From DASVFB01 sp963766345 (GTDB taxonomy: Bacteria > Actinomycetota > Thermoleophilia > Gaiellales > Gaiellaceae), in the NCBI GenBank assembly GCA_963766345.1, contig CAVXZL010000012.1:620001-684000 (forward strand): a DNA stretch of 64,000 nt, given 5' to 3'. Shown in pieces: positions 1-8,819 of this stretch (within the stretch, counting starts at the first letter, position 1; each line of letters opens with the position of its first letter). The notes beneath the pieces are model-generated. The model searched no databases. It worked only from the letters and a program-made list of their open reading frames with translations, and was not told where the DNA came from. Position numbers and translations under genes: made by a program.

Positions 1-252
1 GCCGGCAAGGACCACGAGAGCCGCGAACGTGAGATACACGAGGGCGACGGCGAAGCCGCGCGGGATCCAGGCCCTCCCGAGACCGCGAACGATCGGATTG
101 AGGAGCAGTGCGATCAGGCCGGCGACGATGAAGAGGAAGACGACGTGACGCACCGCGCCGGCGATCGACCACGCCACGATCAGCACGAGCGGCAGCCCGA
201 CGAGCTGAATCCACCGCGGGACAACCAGGTTCGTCGTCCCTCCAGGGTCCAT
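1..252 (-). CDS. AI-2E family transporter (N-terminal part)
   Basis: The first 84 residues of an integral membrane protein are encoded from an ATG at 252 and run off the left edge. Two or three hydrophobic stretches are visible, around residues 15-33, 37-52 and 68-84. The segment between them (LLLNPIVRGL, then WIPRGFAVALVYL) is typical of the first transmembrane pair of the AI-2E/PerM (UPF0118) permease family. These are multi-pass exporters or ion transporters and only rarely carry AI-2 itself. The gene diverges from the LytM-like gene at 448. The family assignment rests on a short piece. Confidence 0.7.
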   Translation of the reverse strand, partial: MDPGGTTNLVVPRWIQLVGLPLVLIVAWSIAGAVRHVVFLFIVAGLIALLLNPIVRGLGRAWIPRGFAVALVYLTFAALVVLAG

Positions 253-447
253 GCCGACGATCGTACCGCCGCACGGCGCCGCCCCAAGAGCGCCGATTGG
301 GACTGGTCCTTCCTGGAGGATGGCGCGCTGGCGCTCGAGCGTCACGAACTCTGGACGGATGTCGAGCCGCCGTCCCGCTTGCGGCTGTTACAAGCTAAGG
401 TGCCTCCCGATTTGAACGACTCGACTTCGTTCGTTACGGTCCCGCGG

Positions 448-1260
448 ATGCCGCGGCGACGGACGGCAACGAGTCGGCGTCCGACCCGCGCCCAGCGCGA
501 GGCTCTGCGGCGTCGCGGTGTGCGCCGGGTCCGGCGCCGTGAGCACCGGCTTCGGCGCTTTGCGCTGCTGACGCTCGTCGCCGTCGTCGCGGTCGTCACC
601 CTCGCGCTCACGGCGTTCGACGGCTCCTCCGCGCAGCGGGTCTCTGCGATCACGCCCGCGCCCGCGCAGCGGTTGCTTCCCGCGAAGAGCCCGCAGCCGC
701 AGGTGATCGCGAAGCTCGGCGACCTGCGCCTGCAGTTGCCGATCTCCCCGAGCCGCGTCACCGCGATCGGCTTCCACGCCGCCGGCGACGGCGCGCGCGC
801 GCTGCAGCCCGTCGGCCGCCAGGCGAACGAGGGACTGCTCGCGCGCCTCGGCCACAAGCTCTTCGGCGGCGTCGCTCAGGGGCCGGCGTGGTACCAGATC
901 TCCGGCGGCGAGGGACCGCACACGAGCGGCCTCGACGTCGGCGCGCACGCGGGCACCGCGGTGTACGCACCCGTCGACGGACGCGTCGTCGGTGTCACGC
1001 CGTACGTCGTGAACGGACGCAAGTACGGCGATCGCATCGACGTCCAGCCGGCGCAGGATCCGTCGGTCGTCGTCTCGCTGACGCACGTCGAGGCGCTCGC
1101 GCCGCTCGTCGTCGGCGCGGCCGTGCAGGCGTCGCAGACGCGCCTCGCAACGGTGAAGGACCTGAGCGCCGTCGAGGAACAGGCGCTCGCGCGCTACACG
1201 AACGACGCGGGCAACCACGTCGCGCTCGAGGTCAGGCCGGCGGCAGGCGCGCTTCAGTAG
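448..1260 (+). CDS. Membrane-anchored LytM/M23-like domain protein (degenerate)
   Basis: A very basic N-terminus (about 45 residues) precedes one transmembrane helix at about residues 46-65, so the C-terminal domain should lie outside the membrane. That domain (about residues 150-265) keeps the M23/LytM outline: GPHTSGLDVG, then VYAPVDGRVVG, a THVE segment and NHVALEVR. The canonical final HxH motif is not seen, so it is probably a non-catalytic, peptidoglycan-binding relative. I chose the ATG at 448 because the longer in-frame extension has no domain character. The stop at 1258-1260 is immediately followed by the TTG start of the next gene, so the two are probably co-expressed. Confidence 0.65.
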   Translation: MPRRRTATSRRPTRAQREALRRRGVRRVRRREHRLRRFALLTLVAVVAVVTLALTAFDGSSAQRVSAITPAPAQRLLPAKSPQPQVIAKLGDLRLQLPISPSRVTAIGFHAAGDGARALQPVGRQANEGLLARLGHKLFGGVAQGPAWYQISGGEGPHTSGLDVGAHAGTAVYAPVDGRVVGVTPYVVNGRKYGDRIDVQPAQDPSVVVSLTHVEALAPLVVGAAVQASQTRLATVKDLSAVEEQALARYTNDAGNHVALEVRPAAGALQ

Positions 1261-2040
1261 TTGCGGATCCTTTTCCTTGCGGACATCGTCGGGACTCCCG
1301 GCAGGGAGGCGGTTGCGGACCGTCTGCCGTCGCTGCGCGAAGAGCTCGACGTCGACTTCTGCATCGCGAACGGCGAGAACCTCGCGGACGGCGTCGGCAT
1401 CACGCCGAAGCTCGCCGACCGGGTGCTCGCCAGCGGCGTCGACGCGATCACGCTCGGAAACCACACGTGGCGCCGGATGGAGATCGTTCCGTACCTGAAC
1501 GGCACCGACCGCGTCGCGCGGCCCGCGAACCTCGCGGCGACCGCGCCCGGCAAGGGGCTCGTCTACGCCATGGGACGGAACGACACGCGGGTGGCCGTGA
1601 TCAACGTCATGGGCTCGCTGTTCATGGACACGCCGGTGAGCATGTGGGAGGTCGTCGACGCGCTCGTCGAGGAGGCGAGGCGTCACACGCCGGTCGTGTG
1701 GGTCGACGTCCACGGCGAGGCGACGAGCGAGAAGGTCGCGCTCGCGCAGTGGCTCGACGGCAAGGTCACCGCGGTCGTGGGAACGCACACGCACGTGCAG
1801 ACGAACGACGCCCGTGTTCTGCCCGGCGGCACGGCCGCGTTGAGTGATGCGGGAATGACAGGGCCGCACAACAGCGTGATCGGCGTGCAGAGCGACCTCG
1901 CGATCAAGCGCATGCGCACGGGATTGCCGGTGCGGTTCGAGACCGCCGCGGGCGACGTCCGCCTCGAAGGCGCGCTCGTCGAGTGCAACGGTGACGGACG
2001 CGCGTCGTCGTGCACGACGGTTCGCGTACAGGTCGCTTGA
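1261..2040 (+). CDS. YmdB-type metallophosphoesterase (TIGR00282 family)
   Basis: This 259-residue protein is close to the usual family length. It carries the metal-binding signatures in order: DIVGTPGR at the N-terminus, NGEN, LGNHTW, DVHGEATSEK, and GTHTHVQTND followed by DAGMTGP at the C-terminus. YmdB relatives are cytoplasmic dinuclear-metal phosphodiesterases that hydrolyse cyclic nucleotides such as 2',3'-cAMP and affect RNA turnover and biofilm formation in Firmicutes. The start is TTG directly abutting the previous stop, and the protein begins with the expected MRILFLADIVG. In many genomes the gene lies near rny; no rny is seen here. Confidence 0.9.
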   Translation: MRILFLADIVGTPGREAVADRLPSLREELDVDFCIANGENLADGVGITPKLADRVLASGVDAITLGNHTWRRMEIVPYLNGTDRVARPANLAATAPGKGLVYAMGRNDTRVAVINVMGSLFMDTPVSMWEVVDALVEEARRHTPVVWVDVHGEATSEKVALAQWLDGKVTAVVGTHTHVQTNDARVLPGGTAALSDAGMTGPHNSVIGVQSDLAIKRMRTGLPVRFETAAGDVRLEGALVECNGDGRASSCTTVRVQVA

Positions 2041-2180
2041 CGCGCGTCCGTCAGGCGCGCCTGCGGCGCGCGTGACCTGAGGCTGCTGTTGGAAGCGCGC
2101 TTCTCCGGTCGGGGTTGACGTCGGCGCGGCGAAGCCGCGCCTTGGTTGGACTGTCGAGCGTCATTAGCCTCTCGGGAGCA

Positions 2181-4097
2181 ATGGCACATCCCGAGCTCGA
2201 ACACGAACAGGCTTACGTCGACTACGCCTACGACTGCGTCGAACGCATCAAGCGGCAGCTCGAGCGGCTCGGCGAGGCCGTGGACGCGCCCGAGTACCAG
2301 GCGGGATGGTTCGAGGAGTACGCGCGGAGCCGGCTCGCGACCTTCGAGGACGTCGACCGGGGGCTCTGCTTCGGCAAGCTCGACGTCGACGGCGCGGCGG
2401 CGTCGCTCTACGTCGGCCGCCGCTGGGTGCACGAGGACGACGCGCCGGTCGTCGTGAACTGGCAGGCGCCGGCCGCGCGGCCGTTCTACACGGCGACGGT
2501 CGCCGAGCCGCAGGGGGTCACGCTCCGACGCCGCTTCCGCGTGGACGGCCGGCGGCTGCTCGACCTCTACGACGAGCCGCTCGACGGCACCGCAGGCGAC
2601 GTCGTGCACGGCGTCGCGGACATCCTGCTCGAGGAGCTCGAGCGCAGCCGCGACGAGCACATGCGCGACATCGTCGCGACGATCCAGGCCGACCAGTTCG
2701 CGCTGATCACGCGCGAGCCGGAGGGCGTCTTCATCGTCCAGGGAGGGCCAGGGACGGGCAAGACGGCGGTCGGCCTGCACCGGGCGTCGTGGCTCCTCTA
2801 CACGTACCGCCGCGAGCTCGAGCGCTCCGGCGTGCTCGTCGTCGGGCCGAACCCCGTGTTCATGGACTACATCTCGCACGTGCTGCCGACGCTCGGCGAG
2901 GAGCGCGTCGAGCAGCGTGCGATCGACGCGCTCGCCGGGATCGCAGCGACGCGGCGCGAGAAGCCGGAGCTCGCGCGGCGCAAGGCCGACGTCGCGATCG
3001 CGCAGCGGCTCGCGCAGGCCGTGCACGAGTTGCCGGTGCCGCCCGGCGAGCTCGTCGGCATCCGCGTGGACGGCGCGTTTCTCTACCTCGAGCCGAATGA
3101 CGTCTCGGCGCTGATCGAAGAGGCGAGGGCCGGCGGCGGGTCTCACGCGGAGCGGCGCGACCGCTTCCGCATGCTCGCGGCGCGGCGGCTGTACGAGCAG
3201 TACGGGCGCAAGCTCGACGACCTCGCGTTCCGGTCGTTCGACGAGCTCGAGCGCGCGACCCGAACGTTCCTCGGCAAGCTCGTCGACCGCACGTGGCCGC
3301 GCGTCAAGGCCGAGCAGCTCGTCCGTCGCGTCCTCGCGGAGGAGAAGCTCGGCGGCCGCGGCTGGAGCGAGGCCGACCTGCCGCTCATCGACGAGGCGCG
3401 CGCGTTGCTCGACGGGCCGCCGCAGCAACACGGGCACGTGATCGTCGACGAGGCTCAGGACTTGACGCCGATGCAGCTCCGCATGCTCGCGCGGCGGAGC
3501 TCGGGTGCGATGACGATCCTCGGCGACATCGCGCAGGCCGCGGGCCCGGTCGAGTACCACCGCTGGGAGGACCTGCTGCCGCACCTCGCTGACGGGCGTG
3601 AGGTGTCGGTCGCCGAGCTCCGCCTCGCGTATCGCGTACCGCGCGACGTGATGGAGCTCGCGCTGCCTCTGCTGCCGCTGATTGCGCCCGACGTCGCGGC
3701 GCCGATCGCGTACCGTGACGGGGACGAGCCGCCGCGCTTCGTTCAGGTGCCTGCGGCGGAGCTCGCCTCGGCGGCCGTGCGCGAGGCGTCGATCGAGGCG
3801 GCGCGCGACGGACGCGCGGCGCTGATCGCACCGGCGAAGCTGCTGCCTGCGCTGCCGACACAGGCCGACGGCGCGTTCGACGAGCTGGCCGCGCCGTTCC
3901 AGACGCTGACGCCGCGGGCCGCGAAAGGCCTTGAGTTCGACCGCGTCGTCCTCGTCGAGCCAGCCGCGATCGCCGCGGAGGGCGCCGAGCGCATCGAGGG
4001 CCTGCGTGCGCTCTACGTAGCGCTGACGCGTGCGACGAAGACGCTCGTGGTCGTGCACGCACTCCCGCTGCCGCCGGAGCTCTCCCCGGCGTCCTGA
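2181..4097 (+). CDS. HelD-like UvrD/Rep superfamily 1 helicase
   Basis: The protein is an ATP-dependent superfamily 1 enzyme resembling HelD, which binds RNA polymerase and helps recycle stalled complexes. Visible parts are an N-terminal coiled region (residues 1-60), Walker A GGPGTGKTAVGLH near residue 188, a DEAQD Walker B near residue 422, AAKGLEFDRVVLVEP and LYVALTRATK at the C-terminus. At 638 residues it is shorter than many HelD proteins. The ATG at 2181 gives the family-like MAHPELEHEQ start; an in-frame TTG at 2115 would add an unlikely basic leader. The two hairpins before it (2055-2080, 2125-2145) isolate it from the upstream pair. Confidence 0.87.
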   Translation: MAHPELEHEQAYVDYAYDCVERIKRQLERLGEAVDAPEYQAGWFEEYARSRLATFEDVDRGLCFGKLDVDGAAASLYVGRRWVHEDDAPVVVNWQAPAARPFYTATVAEPQGVTLRRRFRVDGRRLLDLYDEPLDGTAGDVVHGVADILLEELERSRDEHMRDIVATIQADQFALITREPEGVFIVQGGPGTGKTAVGLHRASWLLYTYRRELERSGVLVVGPNPVFMDYISHVLPTLGEERVEQRAIDALAGIAATRREKPELARRKADVAIAQRLAQAVHELPVPPGELVGIRVDGAFLYLEPNDVSALIEEARAGGGSHAERRDRFRMLAARRLYEQYGRKLDDLAFRSFDELERATRTFLGKLVDRTWPRVKAEQLVRRVLAEEKLGGRGWSEADLPLIDEARALLDGPPQQHGHVIVDEAQDLTPMQLRMLARRSSGAMTILGDIAQAAGPVEYHRWEDLLPHLADGREVSVAELRLAYRVPRDVMELALPLLPLIAPDVAAPIAYRDGDEPPRFVQVPAAELASAAVREASIEAARDGRAALIAPAKLLPALPTQADGAFDELAAPFQTLTPRAAKGLEFDRVVLVEPAAIAAEGAERIEGLRALYVALTRATKTLVVVHALPLPPELSPAS

Positions 4098-4101
4098 CGG
4101 A

Positions 4102-4130
4102 ACATGTCCGGGGTCTGACCCCGGCCATGT
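4102..4130. terminator. Palindrome between convergent genes (bidirectional terminator-like)
   Basis: CCGGGGTC and GACCCCGG flank a single T and are enclosed by ACATGT-like outer arms. It lies between the helicase stop and the stop of the minus-strand glycosyltransferase, where a bidirectional terminator would sit. Its plan (ACATGT, GC arm, one-base centre, GC arm, ACATGT) matches the palindrome at 28483-28513, so it may also belong to that repeat family. Confidence 0.6.
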
Positions 4131-4131
4131 C

Positions 4132-5376
4132 CTAAGCGGCCGTGTCAGCTGTCACAAATCTGTGCCGGTTCGGTAACAGGAGCGCGACGAGCAGCGCGAT
4201 CAGCACGGCGTCGCGCAGGAGCACGAGCCACGTCACCGCCTCGCTGAAGTGGAGCGCATAGCTCCAGTAGTGCTTCGGGAACCACGCCTGGGTCAGCACG
4301 AGCGCGGCGGCATAGAGGATCGCGACGCTCCACCGCCTGACGAGGGGCACGAGCGGGATCAGCCAGATCAGGAACTGCGGCGACAGCACCTTTCCCAGCG
4401 CGATGAACGCGACGACCGCCGCCGCCGCGTAGCGCACGAGCTCCTCCCGCGAGCGGTCGCGCCGCGCGAACGTGAACCAGATCCCGACGAGCACGCCGAG
4501 CTGAACGAGGCTCTGCAGCACGCCGACCGCGCTCGCGAACGCGCCGCTGATGTTCTGCGAGCCGCGGCTGGAGACCATCGTCGCGCCGGTGCCGAAGACG
4601 TGGTGGGACGCGACGATCAACGCGGCGCCGATGCTCTCGATCTGCAGCGGCCGCGAAAGCTGGCGCGAGAAGCTGGTCCAGACTCCGTGCGGCGACACCA
4701 CGAAGAACGGCAGCACGACCGCGACCACGACGCCGACCGACACGGCGAGACAGACGAGCGCCTCGCGCCGGCCGCGCGTCCGCCACACGTATGCGACCGT
4801 CAGCGGAAGGAGTACGCCCGGCCAGATCTTCGCCGCGATGCCCGCGCCCAGCAGTGCATGGCCGAGCCGCACCCGCCCCCACAAGACGCCCGCCATCCCT
4901 CCGGCGACGAGCGCCGCGGGCCAGTAATCGAACCGCGTCAAAACGACAGAGCCGAGCAGCAGCGGTGCCAGCGCCGCAAGAGCCAAAGCCCCCGCAGCCG
5001 CGGACGTCCCGAATCCGAGCGACATGATCGACAACGCAACTCCCACCAGGAGCGCCAGGCCGCACGCGGCCATGAGCGTGCTGAAGTGGCGCGTGTACCC
5101 GGTCGAGTCGCCCTCCCGGCTGAAGAGCGACGGCGCCGCGAAGGCCGGCAGCGCGCCGGGTGGATACTCGACGCTGAAGTCGCGGTAGGGCGCCTCGCCG
5201 TGGACGATTGCGTCTCCGTAGCTCTGGTACACCGGCGTGTCCATGATCTGCCCGCGCGCGAGCCACCCGTGGTGGAGCGCGATCCACCCACCGATGAACA
5301 CCGCAATCGCCAGCGCGCCGAGCGCGGCGATGCGGTAGTCAGCCGGTTGCGACCAGCTCTCGGACCGGCTGCTCAA
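4132..5376 (-). CDS. Membrane glycosyltransferase, GT87/DUF2029-like
   Basis: A 414-residue polytopic protein with about ten hydrophobic helices. The first loop holds MDTPVYQSYG, HGEAPYRDFSVEYPPG, a pattern typical of GT87/DUF2029 and related GT-C enzymes that transfer sugars from polyprenyl-phosphate donors outside the membrane. The TTG start at 5376 overlaps the end of the upstream membrane protein by 38 bases, which suggests translational coupling. With that gene and GtrA at 7142-7549 it forms a surface-glycan block at the end of the operon that begins at 10484. The sugar substrate cannot be read from sequence. Confidence 0.72.
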   Translation of the reverse strand: MSSRSESWSQPADYRIAALGALAIAVFIGGWIALHHGWLARGQIMDTPVYQSYGDAIVHGEAPYRDFSVEYPPGALPAFAAPSLFSREGDSTGYTRHFSTLMAACGLALLVGVALSIMSLGFGTSAAAGALALAALAPLLLGSVVLTRFDYWPAALVAGGMAGVLWGRVRLGHALLGAGIAAKIWPGVLLPLTVAYVWRTRGRREALVCLAVSVGVVVAVVLPFFVVSPHGVWTSFSRQLSRPLQIESIGAALIVASHHVFGTGATMVSSRGSQNISGAFASAVGVLQSLVQLGVLVGIWFTFARRDRSREELVRYAAAAVVAFIALGKVLSPQFLIWLIPLVPLVRRWSVAILYAAALVLTQAWFPKHYWSYALHFSEAVTWLVLLRDAVLIALLVALLLPNRHRFVTADTAA

Positions 5377-7111
5377 CTGGCTCGACGCGCGGCTCCGGAG
5401 CCGCCGGCGCCAGGGTCGCGTAGGCGACGAAGGGGAAGAACCACGGGATGTAGAGATAGAACCAGTGTGTCAGCACGAACTGGAAGCCGAGCAGCAGCAC
5501 ACCCGTCAGCGCGGCCAGCTGCAGCGGCGTCTTGCGCTTCGGAACGTAAGCGAACGCGAACACCGCAACGACGAGCAGCGCTTCGAGGAAGCGCTGCAGG
5601 ACGTGGAGATCCGGCAGCCCCTTCGCGTGGTACTGGCGCCAGTCCCAGATCGAGAACGGCGACTCGCGCGTGACCTGCCACGAGACCGTCCGCTCCCAGA
5701 AGACGCGCAGCGCATGTCCGAGATTCGGCTCGAGCAAGATGATCGAGAACGCGGCAAGCGTCGCGAGCGCGAACCCGGCCGCCGCGCGCACGATCTGCTC
5801 GCGCGTCATCCGGTACGTGATCCACATGGGAGCGACGAGCAGCGCGGCGAACTTCGTCCAGCCCGCGAGCGCCGAGAAGATGCCGCGCGCCCACGGTGAC
5901 GAGACGAGCCAGAAGCCCCAGATGAGAAACGCGGGCAGCAGCGTGTCGTTCGTGTTCGCGCTCGACGCGTACTGCGTGAAGGGGTAGGCGGTCCACGCGA
6001 ACGCAAGCGTCGCCGCGAGCAGCGGCCCACCGAAGCGCAGGCCTAGGAGCGCGAGCCCGAGGATGCAGATCAGGTCGAAAGCGATCGTCGTCGCGTGCGC
6101 CGCGGGCAGCTTGTCCCACTTGCCGCTCCAGCCCAGCGCGAGATACGCGGGGATGTACGACTCGTACGCGACGGGGCCGTACGTGTCGCCGCGGGGGTTC
6201 GCGGACTCGCAGCGCCCGTTCGTCTGGATACGCTCCCGCGTCTCGCCGTTCGCGTCCGAAGGCCCGCAGGGCTTCAGGTCCTCCTCCACCGGCATGTGGC
6301 CGTACGGCCATTCGCCGTTCACGATGCGCTGGGCGCCGATCACGCCGGAGTAGCCGACGTCGATCACGCTCGAGTTGCGGTGGTTGTACTCCGTCGCGCG
6401 AAAGCCGGCGCCGAACGCGGCGAGCGCGAGCAGGAGCCACACCGGCCACACCGTGCGCCCCGGAGTTGCGCGTCCCGTGAACCCGATCCAGAGGCCGCGC
6501 CCGATCAGGTACACCATCGGCGGATAGGCGAGCGGCGCGCTCGCGAAGATGTTGCCGCGGTTGAAGAACCACAGCGACACCGAGAACGACAGCAGCGCGA
6601 CGAGATCGAGCGTGCGCAGGGACAGCGGCCGGCGCCAGTCGACGAGCCCGAGCAGGAAGACGGCGCAGAACGTGAGCCAGACGGGATAGCTGTTCAGCTT
6701 CTTGCCGCCGAACGCGCCGGGACTGCCGCGCGCCATCCCCCACGCGACCTGCGGGCCCGTCCACGCCTCGGTCACCTGCGACGTCGCGTCGTCGACGCGT
6801 CCCGTCGCGATCTCGCCCGCCTTGTCCCACCAGACGTTCACCTGCCACGAGCGAGTGTCCGCCTTCCAGTCGGCCGCGGTCGTCCGGCCCTTCTTCGGGT
6901 AGCGCGACAGCCAGTCCTTGACCTTCGGATAGACGAGGAAGACGTCGACCGCCTTGCCCGGCGTGAGCCGCTTCGGCTGATCGGGCGGCGCGAGCGGCGT
7001 CTCGATGATGCGCCCCTTCGAGTCGTAGACCGGGCCGATCGGGTCGTCGGCCGCGTGGGCGATCCCCGTCACCGCGAAGAAGAGCAACAGCACGACGGCG
7101 ACGCGGCGCAC
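5339..7111 (-). CDS. Exported-leader membrane glycosyltransferase-like protein
   Basis: 590 residues with a GTG start. A cleavable-looking signal (residues 1-21) precedes a soluble region of about 110 residues containing RLTPGKAVDVF and WYxKxxR-like features, then at least nine membrane helices from about residue 145. The loop YNHRNSSVIDVGYSGVIGA with GEWPYGHMP after it resembles the donor-binding region of GT-C/DUF2029 proteins. The soluble N-terminal domain is unusual for this group and may bind acceptor or partner. It follows GtrA by 30 bases and overlaps the next glycosyltransferase. Confidence 0.65.
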   Translation of the reverse strand: MRRVAVVLLLFFAVTGIAHAADDPIGPVYDSKGRIIETPLAPPDQPKRLTPGKAVDVFLVYPKVKDWLSRYPKKGRTTAADWKADTRSWQVNVWWDKAGEIATGRVDDATSQVTEAWTGPQVAWGMARGSPGAFGGKKLNSYPVWLTFCAVFLLGLVDWRRPLSLRTLDLVALLSFSVSLWFFNRGNIFASAPLAYPPMVYLIGRGLWIGFTGRATPGRTVWPVWLLLALAAFGAGFRATEYNHRNSSVIDVGYSGVIGAQRIVNGEWPYGHMPVEEDLKPCGPSDANGETRERIQTNGRCESANPRGDTYGPVAYESYIPAYLALGWSGKWDKLPAAHATTIAFDLICILGLALLGLRFGGPLLAATLAFAWTAYPFTQYASSANTNDTLLPAFLIWGFWLVSSPWARGIFSALAGWTKFAALLVAPMWITYRMTREQIVRAAAGFALATLAAFSIILLEPNLGHALRVFWERTVSWQVTRESPFSIWDWRQYHAKGLPDLHVLQRFLEALLVVAVFAFAYVPKRKTPLQLAALTGVLLLGFQFVLTHWFYLYIPWFFPFVAYATLAPAAPEPRVEPVEQPVRELVATG

Positions 7112-7141
7112 CGAGTCAGCCTAGCGGCGCGTTTCGTGTTG

Positions 7142-7549
7142 CTAGCGCGCGAAGCTCCAGAGCTTGTTGCCGACGAAATTGAGCGGCGTCACGAGCACGA
7201 TCGCGATCGCCTGGGCGAGCACCTTGTCCATGCCGAAGCCGACGAGCACGCGCAGGATGATGAGGTTCGCGACGAGCGCGACGACCGAGACGACGACGAA
7301 GCGCATCCCCTGGTAGGCGAAGTGCCCGCGCTGGCCGCGGAACGTCCAGTGACGGTTCCACCAGTAGTTGTTCGACACGGCGGCGCAGAAGGAAACGGCC
7401 GCGGCGCCGAGATAGTGAAGCCCCGCCCATTTCAGCAGCGCCGTGTAGACGGCGAGGTTGATGATGTAACCGCTCGCGCCGACGGCGCAGAACTTCGCGA
7501 GCTGAACCCAGTTGTGCGGCGCGCGCAGCGCGCGGATGACCGCGTCCAC
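7142..7549 (-). CDS. GtrA family membrane protein
   Basis: A 135-residue four-helix protein starting with GTG. It contains FCAVGASGYIINLAVYTALL, NNYWWNRHWTFR and TPLNFVGNKLWSF, the usual conserved pieces of GtrA proteins. GtrA-type proteins flip or hand over undecaprenyl-phosphate-linked sugars for glycosylation outside the cell. Its place directly upstream of two polytopic glycosyltransferases supports that role. It lies 6 bases downstream of the PRC-barrel gene. Confidence 0.88.
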   Translation of the reverse strand: MDAVIRALRAPHNWVQLAKFCAVGASGYIINLAVYTALLKWAGLHYLGAAAVSFCAAVSNNYWWNRHWTFRGQRGHFAYQGMRFVVVSVVALVANLIILRVLVGFGMDKVLAQAIAIVLVTPLNFVGNKLWSFAR

Positions 7550-7555
7550 TACGCG

Positions 7556-7897
7556 TCAGGCCGCGTCGTCCGAGACGACCTCGAGCGTTCCGTCGGGTCC
7601 GATCAGCACGTTCTCGAGTACCGGAACGAGCGCGCGCAGCGACCGTGCGCGGTCTCGATAGAACGCGAGCTGTTCTTCGGCGAGCATCACGATCGGCGAA
7701 TCGACCGTGATCGTGCTCTCCTCGATCACCGCGGCCGTCCACGGGAGAAACCGGTGCTCCTCGTCGCGGCACAGGACGTCGAACCCGACCGCGCGGTTCT
7801 GAACCGGGTCGACGATCACGTCGACCGGGCGGCCGATCGTGATGTCACGCGTTCTGACTGGGAGGCGGAGCAACTCGCCCGCGAGGCGTCTCTTCAC
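7556..7897 (-). CDS. PRC-barrel-like protein
   Basis: A 113-residue soluble protein. Residues 15-55 (VRTRDITIGRPVDVIVDP, then VGFDVLCRD and RFLPWTAA) look like a PRC-barrel fold, the small beta-barrel found in RimM and in photosynthetic reaction centre H subunits. The remainder is a charged helix and a short tail with no recognised motif. It sits between the acylphosphatase and GtrA genes in the same operon. Its molecular role is unknown. Confidence 0.6.
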   Translation of the reverse strand: MKRRLAGELLRLPVRTRDITIGRPVDVIVDPVQNRAVGFDVLCRDEEHRFLPWTAAVIEESTITVDSPIVMLAEEQLAFYRDRARSLRALVPVLENVLIGPDGTLEVVSDDAA

Positions 7898-7915
7898 GCG
7901 TGAATCCTTCTCCTC

Positions 7916-8185
7916 TCAGCCTGCGCGGAAACCGCGTTCGCCACTCGGCGCCTCCAACTCGACCTTGACTTCGTCGACCCGCGCGCCGCTCGGCCCGCGG
8001 CGACACCAGGCTACCAACGCGTCCACCTGCTCCGGCTCGCCCTCGAACACCGCTTCCACGGTGCCGTCCGCGTTGTTGCGCACCCAGCCGCCGACGCCAC
8101 GTGACTCCGCCCGGCGGCGCGTCGCGTAGCGAAAGCCGACGCCCTGGACTCGTCCGTTGATCGTGAGATGCACGCGCTTAGCCAC
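7916..8185 (-). CDS. acyP: Acylphosphatase
   Basis: This small enzyme hydrolyses acyl phosphates such as carbamoyl or acetyl phosphate. The signature GRVQGVGFRYATRR supplies the phosphate-binding loop and catalytic Arg, and GWVRNNADGTVEAVFEG contains the catalytic Asn. The GTG at 8185 is preceded by a GAAGGA ribosome binding site and overlaps the end of pcm by 8 bases; a TTG 24 bases upstream is less likely. At 89 residues it has the standard family length. Confidence 0.92.
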   Translation of the reverse strand: MAKRVHLTINGRVQGVGFRYATRRRAESRGVGGWVRNNADGTVEAVFEGEPEQVDALVAWCRRGPSGARVDEVKVELEAPSGERGFRAG

Positions 8186-8819
8186 GGGAGAATCCTTCGC
8201 GGCCGACAAGCGGGACGAAGCGGCACGGGACGGAGCGGGTCACCTTCGGCCTGTCGGCCTCCCGAACGACGCGCTCGAGCAGCTGGTCGTGGCGGTTGCC
8301 GATTGGAATCACGAGGCGTCCATACGGTTCGAGCTGCGCGTAGAGCGTGGACGGCACGTCAGGCGCCGCGGCGGCGACGGCGATCGCGGCGAAGGGCGCA
8401 TGCTCGGGATCGCCGAGCGTGCCGTCACCGACGTGCACGACGACGCGTTCCGCATAGCCGGCGTCTGCGAGCGCGGCGCGCGCCCCTTCCGCGAGCTCGG
8501 GCAGGCGCTCGACCGTGTGCACCTCACCCGCGAGCTCCGCGAGCACCGCCGCCTGATAGCCCGAGCCGGTGCCGACGTCGAGGACGCGCTCGTCACCGCG
8601 AAGCGCGAGCAGCTCGCAGATCAGCGCCACCATCGCCGGCTGAGAGATCGTCTGCCCGCTGCCGATCGGGAGCGCGGCGTCGTCGTACGCGCGGCCGCGC
8701 AGCTCCTCCGGCACGAAGAGCTCGCGGGGCACGCGCTCCATTGCACGGAGCACGCGCTCGTCGCGGATGTCTCGGCCGGCGAGCTGCCGTTCGACCATGC
8801 GTCGCCGCGCGTCGATCAC
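8178..8819 (-). CDS. pcm: Protein-L-isoaspartate O-methyltransferase
   Basis: PCMT repairs isoaspartyl residues in aged proteins using S-adenosylmethionine. The sequence shows the family N-terminus MVERQLAGRDIRDERVLRAM, PIGSGQTISQP, and the SAM-binding motif LDVGTGSGYQAAVLAEL near residue 85. The GTG at 8819 forms a GTGA overlap with the stop of the preceding phosphodiesterase; the internal ATG at 8798 is the alternative start. Length is 213 residues, normal for the family. Confidence 0.93.
   Translation of the reverse strand: MIDARRRMVERQLAGRDIRDERVLRAMERVPRELFVPEELRGRAYDDAALPIGSGQTISQPAMVALICELLALRGDERVLDVGTGSGYQAAVLAELAGEVHTVERLPELAEGARAALADAGYAERVVVHVGDGTLGDPEHAPFAAIAVAAAAPDVPSTLYAQLEPYGRLVIPIGNRHDQLLERVVREADRPKVTRSVPCRFVPLVGREGFSRG

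Noticed and set aside
388..1869. Long open frame on the minus strand opposite the LytM-like and YmdB genes
   Set aside because: Its composition is Arg/Asp-rich with no motif, as expected of the antisense of GC-rich coding DNA; both plus-strand proteins have clear family signatures.
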